From the NCBI GenBank assembly GCA_910577105.1, contig CAJTMB010000002.1, positions 113,125 through 177,124 on the forward strand: a stretch of 64,000 nucleotides of DNA, read 5' to 3'. The translations under genes were made by a program, and so were the position numbers. Under the pieces are notes generated by a model. It did not search any database, had not been told where the DNA came from, and worked only from the letters and a program-made list of their open reading frames with translations. Origin of the DNA: an uncultured Lachnospiraceae bacterium (lineage in GTDB: Bacteria > Bacillota > Clostridia > Lachnospirales > Lachnospiraceae). Position 1 is the stretch's first letter. The number at the start of each line of letters is the position of its first letter. Below are positions 34,010 through 43,031 of the stretch, piece by piece.

Positions 34010-34106
34010 CAATCCGGGGCTTTAGGTGTATGATAATGATGTCTTGGCAGGAATGCCACGACTGCTAATATTAGCATTTCCGGAAAATTCCCCTTTTACA
34101 CAAGCG

Positions 34107-34142
34107 AAGAGCCTGCAGGTTTCCCCTGCAGGCTCTTTGTTT
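34107..34142. terminator. Bidirectional terminator
   Basis: AAGAGCCTGCAGG (34107-34119) and CCTGCAGGCTCTT (34125-34137) form a perfect 13-bp stem, followed by T-rich sequence (TTTGTTTTTCCC). It separates the convergent cNMP-domain and amylase genes. Confidence 0.9.
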
Positions 34143-34151
34143 TTCCCTTTA

Positions 34152-35831
34152 CTATTGGTATACAGCCACACTGTAAGGGGGAAGTGTCAGGCTTGTTCCT
34201 TCCTGCACCACCTGCTCCTCGCCTGTGAGGAGTACGGCTTTCGCCGCAAGGCTTCCCCATTCCTGCCCGTTCACCAGTATGCCGTCCATGGTTACGCTTG
34301 CGGGCTCTGCCGACAGATTGTACACAAGAAGCAGTTCTTCCCCTTCATAAGTTTTCCTGAACACACAAATCTGTTCATTTGAAATGTCATCAAGATATTC
34401 CGTCGTTCCCCTTGCAATTTCCGGAAAGGCATTTCTTATATGGATTACATCCTTTATATAACAATAGACAGACGCAGCATCCTCTTCCTGTTCCTCTAAA
34501 CTTCCGAATTTCATTTTGATGCTGTCCATGTACTCGGGACCTTTGCACATACCTTCCGCCGATACATCTGCAGACCATTGCATAGGAGCCCTCTTGTTTT
34601 CATCTTTCCCTGCTCCCTTCATCCCCAGCTCTTCGCCGTAATATAAAAATGCATTTCCGCTCATAAGCAGATTCATTGCCTGGGCTATCTTGGTTTTTTC
34701 AGTGCTTCCTTCGCCCGCATAATAGCCGGCGCTACGTCCCATATCATGATTGGTATAGAATGGAGCATCAATAAACTCTTGATTATAAGCAGATAATTTC
34801 TCCGCAATCTGCTCCACTGCCTTACCATAAGAAATTGCATTATATCCGCCCGTACCGTTTAGGGTCCCCGCAATGATGCCATCCTGTGCTGCAAACTGGA
34901 AATCAAACGTACTGTCTATTCCGCTTGCATAATACTGTGCATAGGTATCCGCATCTGTCCAGACCTCCGCCACAATATAGGCGTCTTCTTTCTGTGACTT
35001 TACCATTTCGGCAAACCACGTCAGGATTTCCACATTTGCCTTGGTATTGTCGGACACAAATTCCTTTGCCGCATCCAATCTGAAACCCGCAACTCCTTTT
35101 TCCAGCCAGAACTGTGTGATATCCGCTATTTCTCCCCTAACCTTGTCACTGTAAAGGTTCAAGTCCGGCATTTCACTCCAAAAAGGCGCTTCATAAAACC
35201 AGTCTGTCCCTTCCACCTGATAAAATGCACCACTCTTTTTTTCCTTAGAAAAATTATAATATTCAAAATACGGACAGTCCTCAACGGATGGTTCCCCATC
35301 CCCCAACTGCCTCAGGTAGTCACAGGCAGCAATAAACCAGGGATGGCTTGAGGATGTATGATTGATAACAAGGTCAATCAACACATCTATATCCCGCTCC
35401 TCACAGGCAGCCATAAAAGCTTCAAAATCTTCCATGGTGCCGTACTCGGAATCAATGCCAAAGTAATCCGTCACATCATATTTATGATAAGTAGTGGATG
35501 GCATGATAGGCATAAGCCAGATACCGTTGCACCCCAAATCCGTATCAGTCGCATCATCCCCGTCATTTATATAATCCAGTTTCTGCGTCAGCCCTTTTAA
35601 ATCGCCTATGCCGTCCCCGTCACTGTCATAAAAAGAGTAGACAAAAACTTCATAATATGTACGGTACTTATCATCTATAACCTCCAAAGGAAGTGCGGCA
35701 ATTCCCTGCTCTTCTTGTATTTCCTGTAATTCCGTGTTATCCGAATCCTTAATATTCTTTTCCGATGCACAACCGGGCATGGCTGCTGCCATGCCCAGTA
35801 TGCACAAGATTATCCATAATCTTTTTTTCAT
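34152..35831 (-). CDS. Extracellular GH13 alpha-amylase-type lipoprotein, 559 aa
   Basis: A lipoprotein signal with lipobox MPGC is at residues 17-21, so it should be anchored outside the membrane. The GH13 catalytic residues are intact: Asp near 251 (GFRLDAAKEF), Glu near 287 (IVAEVW) and Asp near 361 (TNHDMG). A DSDGDGIGD calcium loop sits near residue 70. It cleaves alpha-1,4 glucans or maltodextrins for import by the transporter just upstream in the operon. Its 12-bp spacing from the permease gene indicates co-transcription. Confidence 0.92.
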   Translation of the reverse strand: MKKRLWIILCILGMAAAMPGCASEKNIKDSDNTELQEIQEEQGIAALPLEVIDDKYRTYYEVFVYSFYDSDGDGIGDLKGLTQKLDYINDGDDATDTDLGCNGIWLMPIMPSTTYHKYDVTDYFGIDSEYGTMEDFEAFMAACEERDIDVLIDLVINHTSSSHPWFIAACDYLRQLGDGEPSVEDCPYFEYYNFSKEKKSGAFYQVEGTDWFYEAPFWSEMPDLNLYSDKVRGEIADITQFWLEKGVAGFRLDAAKEFVSDNTKANVEILTWFAEMVKSQKEDAYIVAEVWTDADTYAQYYASGIDSTFDFQFAAQDGIIAGTLNGTGGYNAISYGKAVEQIAEKLSAYNQEFIDAPFYTNHDMGRSAGYYAGEGSTEKTKIAQAMNLLMSGNAFLYYGEELGMKGAGKDENKRAPMQWSADVSAEGMCKGPEYMDSIKMKFGSLEEQEEDAASVYCYIKDVIHIRNAFPEIARGTTEYLDDISNEQICVFRKTYEGEELLLVYNLSAEPASVTMDGILVNGQEWGSLAAKAVLLTGEEQVVQEGTSLTLPPYSVAVYQ

Positions 35832-35843
35832 ATTTACCTCATT

Positions 35844-36713
35844 TTAACCTTTCACTGCTCCCGACATACCATCTGCATAGAATTTCTGTGTTGCAAGGAA
35901 CACAATGGCAATCGGAATGGAAATCAACACAGCGCCTGCCGCAAAACTGGTATACCAGCTGTTAATATATTCTCGCTCAAGCATCCTCCAAAGACCGATT
36001 GCAACAGTAAAATACTGGGACTCTGCACGGCAGATAACCTTTGCAAAAATAAAATCAGTCCAGGGCGCCATAAAAGAAGTCAGCACCGTGTAAACTATAA
36101 TCGGTTTGCTGAGCGGCATAGTAATCCTGGTAAACACCTGGAACTTCGTTGCGCCGTCCAGAAATGCCGCTTCATCCAATGCTTTGGGAATGGTATCAAA
36201 GAAGCCCTTCGCCACATAAAATCCCAGTCCGGTACCGCCTGAATAAACCATCACAAGCGCCACACGAATCATGGCACCCTCTGAAAGTCCGATTGCTTTT
36301 AAGATATAGTAAACGGCTATCATGGACATAAATCCGGGAAACAATGTCAGAATCATGGCAATATTCATAAACGGCTTCCTGAATTTAAAACGCAGTCTTG
36401 ACATACAGTAGGATACGCTCAGCACCATGAAAGACGAAATGATACATGAGAATATCGCAATAATCAATGTGTTCATAAACATCTGCGGGAAATTCAACAC
36501 CGTTGTGTCAGCAAACAGCTTCCGGTAATTGGCAAATGTATATCCCTTCGGAAAGAACGTCGTCACATAGGAACCGGGTTCCGCACGAAAACTTGTCAAG
36601 ATAACCCACAGAATGGGAAACAGCCAGATAAAAGCCAGCACTGCCAGCACAATATGCACAACAGTATTGGAAATAAATCTTCTTGTCTTTGCCGAACCAT
36701 GTTTTTCTCTCAT
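35844..36713 (-). CDS. malG: Maltodextrin ABC transporter permease, MalG type, 289 aa
   Basis: CUT1-family inner-membrane permease with six predicted membrane segments and the EAA loop DEAAFLDGATKFQVFTRITMPLSKP, which contacts the ATPase. The first segment follows FISNTVVHIVLAVLAFIWLF. Its ATG shares one base with the malF stop, so translation is coupled. The ATPase (MsmX/MalK type) is not encoded here, as is usual in Firmicutes where one ATPase serves many importers. Confidence 0.93.
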   Translation of the reverse strand: MREKHGSAKTRRFISNTVVHIVLAVLAFIWLFPILWVILTSFRAEPGSYVTTFFPKGYTFANYRKLFADTTVLNFPQMFMNTLIIAIFSCIISSFMVLSVSYCMSRLRFKFRKPFMNIAMILTLFPGFMSMIAVYYILKAIGLSEGAMIRVALVMVYSGGTGLGFYVAKGFFDTIPKALDEAAFLDGATKFQVFTRITMPLSKPIIVYTVLTSFMAPWTDFIFAKVICRAESQYFTVAIGLWRMLEREYINSWYTSFAAGAVLISIPIAIVFLATQKFYADGMSGAVKG

Positions 36714-38095
36714 TATTGGAATCCCTCCTCGTCCTTATAAGATGCGGTATTCCGATAAGTTACCAGCGCCACGATTGCCAGTACAACGAAGGTCATGATA
36801 CCGATAACGGCGCCCAGGTTGAAATACTGCTGGTCAACAGTCAACTTATACAGCCATGTAACCAAGAGGTCTGTCTTTCCTGCTGAATTTCCTACCGGAG
36901 TCGGCGCTCCCGCTGACAGCAGGTAAATGACGTTAAAGTTATTTACATTACCTGTAAACTGGGTAATCAGATACGGCGTCATGACAAACATCATATACGG
37001 CAGCGTAATTTTAAAGAAAGTTACAAAAGCGTTCGCACCGTCCACCCTTGCAGATTCATACAGTTCAGCAGGAATATTCTGCAGAATGCCTGTCGCCTGT
37101 ATCAATGTGTACGGGATACCAACCCAGAGATTGATAACTATAACAGTCACCCTTGCCCATGTGGCATCCGTAAAAAACGGAAGGGATTCATCTATAAGTC
37201 CCACGGATTTCAGCAGTACATTTACCGCCCCTTCCTGATTCAGCATGGTACGCATGATAAGCAGGGTCACAAACTGGGGCACTGCAATGGAAAGAATAAA
37301 ACAGAACCTCCAGAAACCTTTAAATCTTGTACCCTTGCGGTTGATGACAATCGCAAGTATCATGCCAAGTATATAGTTGAGTCCGGTGGCAAGAACAGCC
37401 CATATAAGGGTCCATCCCAATACCGACCAGAATTGTTGTCCGATAGCATCTTTAAAGTTTAAAACTTTTTTAAAGTTGTCAAGCCCGACCCAGTCAAACA
37501 GCACCAGATGGTTATCCAGCTTGCTGTAACTGGTAAAAGCCATACTTATCATAAAAACAAGCGGCAGAACGGTAAACGATATAATGCCTGCCAAAGGGAC
37601 CGACATCAGCAGATTCTGCAGGTTGTCGTTAAACAAATCCTTCACATCATCCATAAAAGAATTGACATGTTTGCCTTCTTTTGTCAGACACTGTGCCTTA
37701 TACGCACTTTTTACAGTGCTTTTCCAAAACAGGATAAACATAAATGTAATAAATATCGTCAACACGCCGTATAACAAAATCAACACGGAATTATGTCCCG
37801 CCACATACTCATAAATCCCTTTGGATTCATTCCAGATTTCTTCCTGTTCCAGCCATCCCAAAGAAGGAATCAGGGACAAGTTTTGAAATCCGCTTTTAAT
37901 CATAAACCAGATATATGCAATTTCTATTGCCAAAAACAAAAAACCTTTTACGAACTGTCTGTAAATAATGTTTCCCGCGCCACAGATGACAAGGGAAAGC
38001 TTTGTTGCAAAATCACCCTTTTTCACAGCCGCTCCCAGCGTATAGGGTGATGCAAAATCGTTTCCTCTTTTTTTCTTACCAGCTGCTTTACCCAC
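36713..38095 (-). CDS. malF: Maltodextrin ABC transporter permease, MalF type, 460 aa (GTG start)
   Basis: CUT1 permease with an N-terminal extension and about eight membrane segments. The EAA loop ELYESARVDGANAFVTFFKITLP is present. The start is a GTG at 38095 with AAGGAGG 8 bp upstream; another GTG two codons earlier is too close to that site. It pairs with MalG to form the channel. A 27-bp perfect hairpin (38156-38182) separates it from the binding-protein gene. Confidence 0.92.
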   Translation of the reverse strand: MGKAAGKKKRGNDFASPYTLGAAVKKGDFATKLSLVICGAGNIIYRQFVKGFLFLAIEIAYIWFMIKSGFQNLSLIPSLGWLEQEEIWNESKGIYEYVAGHNSVLILLYGVLTIFITFMFILFWKSTVKSAYKAQCLTKEGKHVNSFMDDVKDLFNDNLQNLLMSVPLAGIISFTVLPLVFMISMAFTSYSKLDNHLVLFDWVGLDNFKKVLNFKDAIGQQFWSVLGWTLIWAVLATGLNYILGMILAIVINRKGTRFKGFWRFCFILSIAVPQFVTLLIMRTMLNQEGAVNVLLKSVGLIDESLPFFTDATWARVTVIVINLWVGIPYTLIQATGILQNIPAELYESARVDGANAFVTFFKITLPYMMFVMTPYLITQFTGNVNNFNVIYLLSAGAPTPVGNSAGKTDLLVTWLYKLTVDQQYFNLGAVIGIMTFVVLAIVALVTYRNTASYKDEEGFQ

Positions 38096-38155
38096 GCACA
38101 CGCCCTCCTTTTCACCTTCAGACTGCTATAGTGAATCCCTCATTTTCATAAGTAC

Positions 38156-38182
38156 TTCCAGAGGGCTTGACGCCCTCTGGAA
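38156..38182 (-). terminator. malE-malF intergenic hairpin
   Basis: TTCCAGAGGGC and GCCCTCTGGAA form an 11-bp perfect stem. No T-run follows on the minus strand, so it more likely stabilises the malE mRNA end or lets only part of the transcription through, which would give more binding protein than permease. Confidence 0.7.
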
Positions 38183-38203
38183 ACTTATCTGCCGGGGAAA
38201 GTC

Positions 38204-39505
38204 CTATTCTACTACAGAAGAATTTACAGAAGTGTTCAGCATTTCTGTTTTTTCTGCTGCGTTGTCATGGGTTACTTCCTTTGCTATGATGGACTTACCG
38301 AAGTTCTCTGCAGGTGTCCAGTAATTATTCATAGCCGGGCAGTAAGGCTGCATAATAGATGTGTTTGCAATACATTCATCAGATGCAATTGCCACGATAT
38401 CGGAAGCGATTGCAGGGTCTGCCAATACGGTAGTATTGGTAGGCAGAATGTTTCTCATATCATAATGTGCTTTCTGTGCCTCTTCACCGCCAAGGTATGC
38501 TGCAAGTGCTACTGCCACTTCCATATCATCGCAGTTAGGATTTACGCCGATTGCCTTAGAACCGAAGAAGGACATCAGGCTCTTGTCTGCTCCGTCAATA
38601 TTAATGGTAGGAAGCTGTGCAGCGCCTACGTTCTCCTCGCCGATTGCATTTACTACGTTGCCGTAATCCCATGAACCGGAGAAAAATGCTACAACAGAAC
38701 CGTCTGCCATACCTGCAAGGCCTTCTCCTGCACCGTCATTTACGAAGTTAGGATTTGCTGCCAGGTCTACAAGATAGTTGGTTACTGCCACTGCCTTGTC
38801 ACCGCCAAAGTCGATACCTGCTGCTTCATCATTGCCGTCACCAAACAAGGAACATCCGTTTGCAACATAGAAAGATGCAATATACCAGGAGTTGCTCAGG
38901 GGGAATGCTACCTTACCTTTTTCAAGCATAGTTTCCAGGCTCTTAATATCATCTTCTGTAAGAAGACTCTTATTGTAATACATGAACCATGTGTTGGTTG
39001 TAAAAGGCACGCCATATACAGAGCCGTCAACCGTTACGGAATCCACAAGCGCCTGGGACATGTTGTTCTGCACATATTCCAGTGTAGAGCCGCCCAGTTT
39101 TGCAATACCGTTACTTGCAATCAAATCGGTCAGGTTGTCGTTTGCAAACATATAAACATCTGCTGCTGCTTCCACATCCTGGGTAACAGTTGCTTTTGCA
39201 TCACCTTCCGCACATACACCGTAAGTAAAGGTGATGTTCCATTCAGGATGTGCTGCGTTAAACTGTTCGCACATGGTTTTCAGCCAGTTGCCGGTCTCAT
39301 CATTCTGGTCCTCTGACGGAGCCCATACGGTAAGGGCTACATCTTTTGTTTCCTCTGAACCGCCCTGATTATCAGCAGGCGTGCTCTCGTTTGTGTTTGC
39401 AGGTGTACTGCCATTTCCCTGTGCAGGCGGAGTGTCCTTGCCACATCCTGCCATGGTTACTACCATGGCTGCTGCCATGAGTAATGCTAAAACTTTTTTC
39501 TTCAT
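38204..39505 (-). CDS. malE: Maltodextrin-binding lipoprotein, MalE type, 433 aa
   Basis: The signal peptide with lipobox VTMAGC is at residues 17-22. It is followed by a Ser/Thr/Asn/Gly-rich linker and a CUT1 solute-binding fold (LTVWAPSEDQNDETGNWL, AADVYMFANDNLTDLIA, VPFTTNTWFMYYNKSLL). It captures maltodextrins outside the membrane and delivers them to MalFG. The ATG follows AAAAGGAGAGG. A promoter of its own may lie in the 86-bp gap upstream, which holds TATACT and a 13-bp palindrome. Confidence 0.93.
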   Translation of the reverse strand: MKKKVLALLMAAAMVVTMAGCGKDTPPAQGNGSTPANTNESTPADNQGGSEETKDVALTVWAPSEDQNDETGNWLKTMCEQFNAAHPEWNITFTYGVCAEGDAKATVTQDVEAAADVYMFANDNLTDLIASNGIAKLGGSTLEYVQNNMSQALVDSVTVDGSVYGVPFTTNTWFMYYNKSLLTEDDIKSLETMLEKGKVAFPLSNSWYIASFYVANGCSLFGDGNDEAAGIDFGGDKAVAVTNYLVDLAANPNFVNDGAGEGLAGMADGSVVAFFSGSWDYGNVVNAIGEENVGAAQLPTINIDGADKSLMSFFGSKAIGVNPNCDDMEVAVALAAYLGGEEAQKAHYDMRNILPTNTTVLADPAIASDIVAIASDECIANTSIMQPYCPAMNNYWTPAENFGKSIIAKEVTHDNAAEKTEMLNTSVNSSVVE

Positions 39506-39553
39506 AATTGTCCTCTCCTTTTCCTATCACTTTCGTTAATAGTATATATAAAA

Positions 39554-39566
39554 TGTGCTATGCACA
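39554..39566. promoter_or_regulatory. Palindrome TGTGC-TAT-GCACA upstream of malE
   Basis: A perfect 13-bp palindrome in the short malE upstream gap, next to a TATACT-like element on the minus strand. It could be an operator for the LacI-type regulator at 41417, but its sequence is not the usual central-CG LacI operator. Confidence 0.4.
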
Positions 39567-39591
39567 CCCTATATCATGTTCATGCCGGACA

Positions 39592-41076
39592 CTACCTCCT
39601 GTATATGGCAGCCAGCGTCCTAAGCCAGGCCCTTCTGTCTTCTGTGAGGCCGTCTTCTCCCGTCCCCCACTGAAAAACTTCCTGTAAGACCGAAAGACCC
39701 GTACCGTTATCCCATTCGGGATTCAGAATATCACGCATCCGCATAATGACTACATCAGCCACAGAAGAATACGCCAGCCTGATAATGGAATCTGATATTT
39801 CCTCTTTTGAAGCAATACCAAGATACTCATACAAAAAAGCCAGTTCATACTCCGTTTTGTCCCTGAAAAATCCTGCCATGGACATATTCCCGGAAATACC
39901 CGCATAAGCAACCACTTTTGTGTCAGTATAATTGCTGGGCAGGTTTTCGTCGGCAGTGTTTCCGTTAAATGCCTCCGGCAAAATCCTTACAACAGGCCAG
40001 CCCATCTTAGCGGCAAGCCTTTTTGCCCCCGGCAGAACCGTCCCCAGGTTTCCCACAAAAAATTTACAGTTTTTGGATGCCTGCTCTATGACATCCGTAA
40101 ATTTCCTGCCGGGGCCTTTATGCCATTTTCCTGACTTTTCCGGACTGCTTTCCAAAGGTTCTGCATAAAATTTTACAATATCGGAGAAATCTTCAATACA
40201 GAGAACATCAAACATGGCAGCGGCACTCTTTATCCGTTTCTGCCACCATGAAAAATTATCCTTTTCCATTCTCTCCCAGTTATATAAAGGAACCGGATGT
40301 CTGTGATGCGCATCTTTTGCCGCGCCATAAGGACAACTTGCCGTAACCTGCAACACACCGTCTGCATCTATCTCAAACAATTCCCTGTGCGCCCATACAT
40401 CGGCGCTGTCATATTTTGCATACAGAGGAAGTTCACCGATTATTCGGATGCCCCTTGTGTTGGCATATTTCTTAAGGCTGTTCCACTGTGAAAAAAACTG
40501 ATACTGGCAAAACTTCCAAAATCCAATCTGCTTTGCATATTTTTCACCGTATTTTTTCATTGTGTCCGAATTTGGATTTCTTAAACTGCCATCCCAGTGA
40601 AACCATTCCGCATTTTCAGAAAACGTTTTCAGAAACATGAAAAAAGAATAATCATCCATCCACTCTTTATTCGCTTCACAAAAATCCGTAAATGCCTTAC
40701 CACTGCAGTCAAATCGTCCATATGCCTTTTCCAGAACTTGAAAATGCTTTTTACAGACACTTTTGTAATCAATATGTCTTTTTTTCAGCCCTTCAAAAAA
40801 TCTGACTTCTTCTTTCGTTACCAGCCCTTCCGTAATCAAAGCGCCTAAATCTATCAGATATGGGTTGCCGGCAAACACAGAATAAGACTGATAAGTTTCA
40901 TCAATGCAATCTGTTTCATCAAACTGCGGTATCTGCCAATACTTCTGTCTCAAATCGACCAGCAAATCCACAAAACTGCAGGCTGCATTCCCCAAGGTAC
41001 CCATACCGTACTCCGATGGAAGGCTTGTTATCGACAGTAGAATGCCCGCACCTCTTGTAAATGCTTTCTCCCCCAT
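39592..41076 (-). CDS. GH77 4-alpha-glucanotransferase paralogue without catalytic residues, 494 aa
   Basis: Overall GH77 (MalQ) fold and length: RGAGILLSITSLPSEYGMGTLG, FAGNPYLIDLGALITEGL, GPGRKFTDVI. By alignment with the family, the nucleophile block RIDHFRGF reads CIEDFSDI (Asp to Glu), the acid/base block AEDLG reads VGNLG (Glu to Gly) and THDNDT reads SGNMS with the Asp lost. All three catalytic carboxylates are changed, so amylomaltase activity is doubtful. It may be a glucan sensor or scaffold. It is first in the mal operon, behind a consensus promoter. Confidence 0.8.
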   Translation of the reverse strand: MGEKAFTRGAGILLSITSLPSEYGMGTLGNAACSFVDLLVDLRQKYWQIPQFDETDCIDETYQSYSVFAGNPYLIDLGALITEGLVTKEEVRFFEGLKKRHIDYKSVCKKHFQVLEKAYGRFDCSGKAFTDFCEANKEWMDDYSFFMFLKTFSENAEWFHWDGSLRNPNSDTMKKYGEKYAKQIGFWKFCQYQFFSQWNSLKKYANTRGIRIIGELPLYAKYDSADVWAHRELFEIDADGVLQVTASCPYGAAKDAHHRHPVPLYNWERMEKDNFSWWQKRIKSAAAMFDVLCIEDFSDIVKFYAEPLESSPEKSGKWHKGPGRKFTDVIEQASKNCKFFVGNLGTVLPGAKRLAAKMGWPVVRILPEAFNGNTADENLPSNYTDTKVVAYAGISGNMSMAGFFRDKTEYELAFLYEYLGIASKEEISDSIIRLAYSSVADVVIMRMRDILNPEWDNGTGLSVLQEVFQWGTGEDGLTEDRRAWLRTLAAIYRR

Positions 41077-41134
41077 TCTCCATCCCTGCTTTCATTGTGT
41101 ATGTTGTTTTCGTGAATTTTCGCTTTGTAATTAT

Positions 41135-41164
41135 TTTTTACCATTTTTTACTCCAATTTGTCAA
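41135..41164 (-). promoter_or_regulatory. mal operon promoter
   Basis: On the minus strand TTGACA (41164-41159), an 18-bp spacer and TAAAAA (41140-41135), or GTAAAA at 17 bp. It drives the GH77-malEFG-amylase operon. Confidence 0.7.
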
Positions 41165-41302
41165 TGCCTATGTGGGATTTTTTACATATTCTCTGTTTTT
41201 AACGTTTTTTCAGACCAACTTTTGTATATTATTAACAATATGCAAAGCGGGCAGCCATTCAGGCTTCAATGTTTCAGAAAATTAATTTCTGATAGATTTC
41301 TA

Positions 41303-41331
41303 TTGCATGTCGTTTTAATTGCTTTTATACT
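41303..41331 (+). promoter_or_regulatory. LacI-family gene promoter
   Basis: TTGCAT (41303-41308), 17 bp, TATACT (41326-41331), about 85 bp ahead of the regulator ATG. Confidence 0.75.
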
Positions 41332-41416
41332 AATGATAATGTGAAAAGCAGAAATAATCATTTGAGGCAAGCGCAAAAGATGATTCGGACATTCAAAATA
41401 CCGAAGGAGGCAATTT

Positions 41417-42424
41417 ATGGCAACCATAAAAGATATTGCGAGCCGGCTTGGCATTTCTGTCAGCACGGTTTCCAAAGGGCTGAACGGTGCCAGTGATATC
41501 AGTGAGGAATTGCGCCAGACAGTACTGGACACGGCTGTGGAAATGGGCTATACCACAAAACGAATGAAAAAAGAAGAACATAAGAAATTATGTATTTTTA
41601 TTGAAAATATGGATTTCGAGACTGCCAACCAATTTGGTTACGAAATTGTCCTGGGGTTTAAACAGGCGGCATACCGTGACAACTGGGAAGTGGCGGTAAC
41701 TCCCATTACCCCTGCTTTTCAGACTTCGGAAAAGTATGATACCTACATGCTGAAAAACGGTTTTTCCGGTGCCTTTCTTGTCGGATTTGCATTGCATGAT
41801 GACTGGATGAGTCAACTCTCCGCAACCAATATTCCGACCGTCCTTTTTGATAATTATATCCGCCGGAATCCCGCCGTCGGTTCTGTCGAAACAGACAATT
41901 TTGAAGGAATTGATATGGGTATTGACCATCTGGTTTCCCTTGGGCATAAGAAAATTGCTTTTTTAAACGGTTCTTTAAACTCCATGGTATCCGACCAAAG
42001 ACAACAGGCTTTCCTCGACAGTATGCATTCCCACAACCTGCCTGTCTCAGAAGAACTTACCGCTTACGGTTATTACGTTGCAGACTCTGCAAAATATCAT
42101 GTTCCGAACTTTCTTGCGGCGGGCGCGACTGCCATCATGTGCGGCAATGACCTCATTGCATCAGGTGTTATTTCGGAATGTAAAAAACGTGGCTACTCCG
42201 TACCGGAAGATATCAGTGTCATCGGTTTTGACGACCTGCCTATCTCCGCACACCTTACACCTCCGCTTACTACCATCAAGCAGGACAGGGTGGAGCTGGG
42301 AAAAAGCGGTTATTACACACTTTCCTCCCTGCTTAACAAGGTTTCCATCAGTAAAACGATACTTCGTGCTCAATTCATTCGCAGAAAATCCACTGCAGCA
42401 TGCAAAGAACGCCGCTTAGAATAA
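41417..42424 (+). CDS. LacI-family regulator of the maltodextrin locus, 335 aa
   Basis: The helix-turn-helix and hinge are at residues 1-60: IKDIASRLGISVSTVSKGLN, then the periplasmic-binding-protein-like effector domain (FVGFALHDDW-type region, DHLVSLGHKKIAFLNG, GCGND-like MCGNDLIASG, ISVIGFDDLPIS). The usual ADLARLAGVS position holds SRLGISVS. It is divergent from the mal operon and presumably represses it in the absence of maltodextrin. AAGGAGG precedes the ATG. The stop is embedded in a terminator hairpin. Confidence 0.92.
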   Translation: MATIKDIASRLGISVSTVSKGLNGASDISEELRQTVLDTAVEMGYTTKRMKKEEHKKLCIFIENMDFETANQFGYEIVLGFKQAAYRDNWEVAVTPITPAFQTSEKYDTYMLKNGFSGAFLVGFALHDDWMSQLSATNIPTVLFDNYIRRNPAVGSVETDNFEGIDMGIDHLVSLGHKKIAFLNGSLNSMVSDQRQQAFLDSMHSHNLPVSEELTAYGYYVADSAKYHVPNFLAAGATAIMCGNDLIASGVISECKKRGYSVPEDISVIGFDDLPISAHLTPPLTTIKQDRVELGKSGYYTLSSLLNKVSISKTILRAQFIRRKSTAACKERRLE

Positions 42425-42440
42425 ACGGCGTTCTTTTATC
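42407..42440 (+). terminator. Terminator overlapping the LacI-family stop
   Basis: AAAGAACGCCG and CGGCGTTCTTT form an 11-bp perfect stem around the stop codon, then TTATC. Confidence 0.8.
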
Positions 42441-42475
42441 ATGCACGATTTTTATTTGTAAATCTGAAAAAAGCA

Positions 42476-42883
42476 TCAAAAGGCATCCGGTCTGTCCGTC
42501 CCACTCTCCTGCCTCATTTTTTCCACATAGGAACCGGGCTCTGACTCCATTTTCATCATAATGTCAAAAGCGGAAAGCAACAGTTTGGCGCTGTCATACC
42601 GAAGACAATCCTCCCCCCTGTCAAGATACGCCTTAAAATGGTCAACCTGCCAGACCATAATATCCGCTATACTGTAACCGGCCACTTTCTTTTCACACAA
42701 AAAACCCTTCGTATCAAAATAATAGGCAAACTCCCTGAGCATCCCTTCCGAGCTGCACAGTCCTTTCCAGAACTCCTCCAGGTATTCTTTCCCTTTTCCT
42801 GCCTGTTTACACAATTCGGCAGCACGTTTTTTCTGTGTGATTAGAGACTGCCGTAAAGCTGACCTGTCATCCTTTTCTTCCAT
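42476..42883 (-). CDS. Conserved hypothetical protein, 135 aa
   Basis: ATG at 42883 follows GGAAGGAG and AAAAGG; the longer frame to 42922 has no site. A helical, charged protein with LITQKKRAAELCKQAGKGKE and YSIADIMVWQVDHFKAYLDR. I do not recognise a family. It stands between the LacI regulator and the chemoreceptor, separated from the latter by a hairpin terminator. Confidence 0.65.
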   Translation of the reverse strand: MEEKDDRSALRQSLITQKKRAAELCKQAGKGKEYLEEFWKGLCSSEGMLREFAYYFDTKGFLCEKKVAGYSIADIMVWQVDHFKAYLDRGEDCLRYDSAKLLLSAFDIMMKMESEPGSYVEKMRQESGTDRPDAF

Positions 42884-42967
42884 CGCCTTTTCACTCCTTC
42901 CTCTGTCACCGGCACATAACAATAAATTCCGGATTTTCTAATTTCACACCACTATTACTATAATGGA

Positions 42968-43010
42968 TAAAAATCCACACCGGCTTTTGCCGATGTGGAC
43001 TATTTTTTCA
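42968..43010. terminator. Terminator between hypothetical and chemoreceptor genes
   Basis: CCACACCGGC-TTTT-GCCGATGTGG forms a stem with one mismatch. It is flanked by T-rich sequence on both strands and ends the minus-strand chemoreceptor transcript. Confidence 0.75.
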
Positions 43011-43031
43011 AGAAAAATATTATCCGGTGCG

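Larger units (their letters stand above)
41077..41416. other. Divergent promoter region of the maltodextrin locus
   Basis: The 340 bp between the GH77 and LacI genes contain promoters in both directions (next two entries) and no gene. I saw no clean cre site. Confidence 0.7.

Noticed and set aside
41077..41416. Catabolite-responsive element in the maltodextrin promoter region
   Set aside because: I looked for TGWAANCGNTNWCA-like sequence and found only poor matches.
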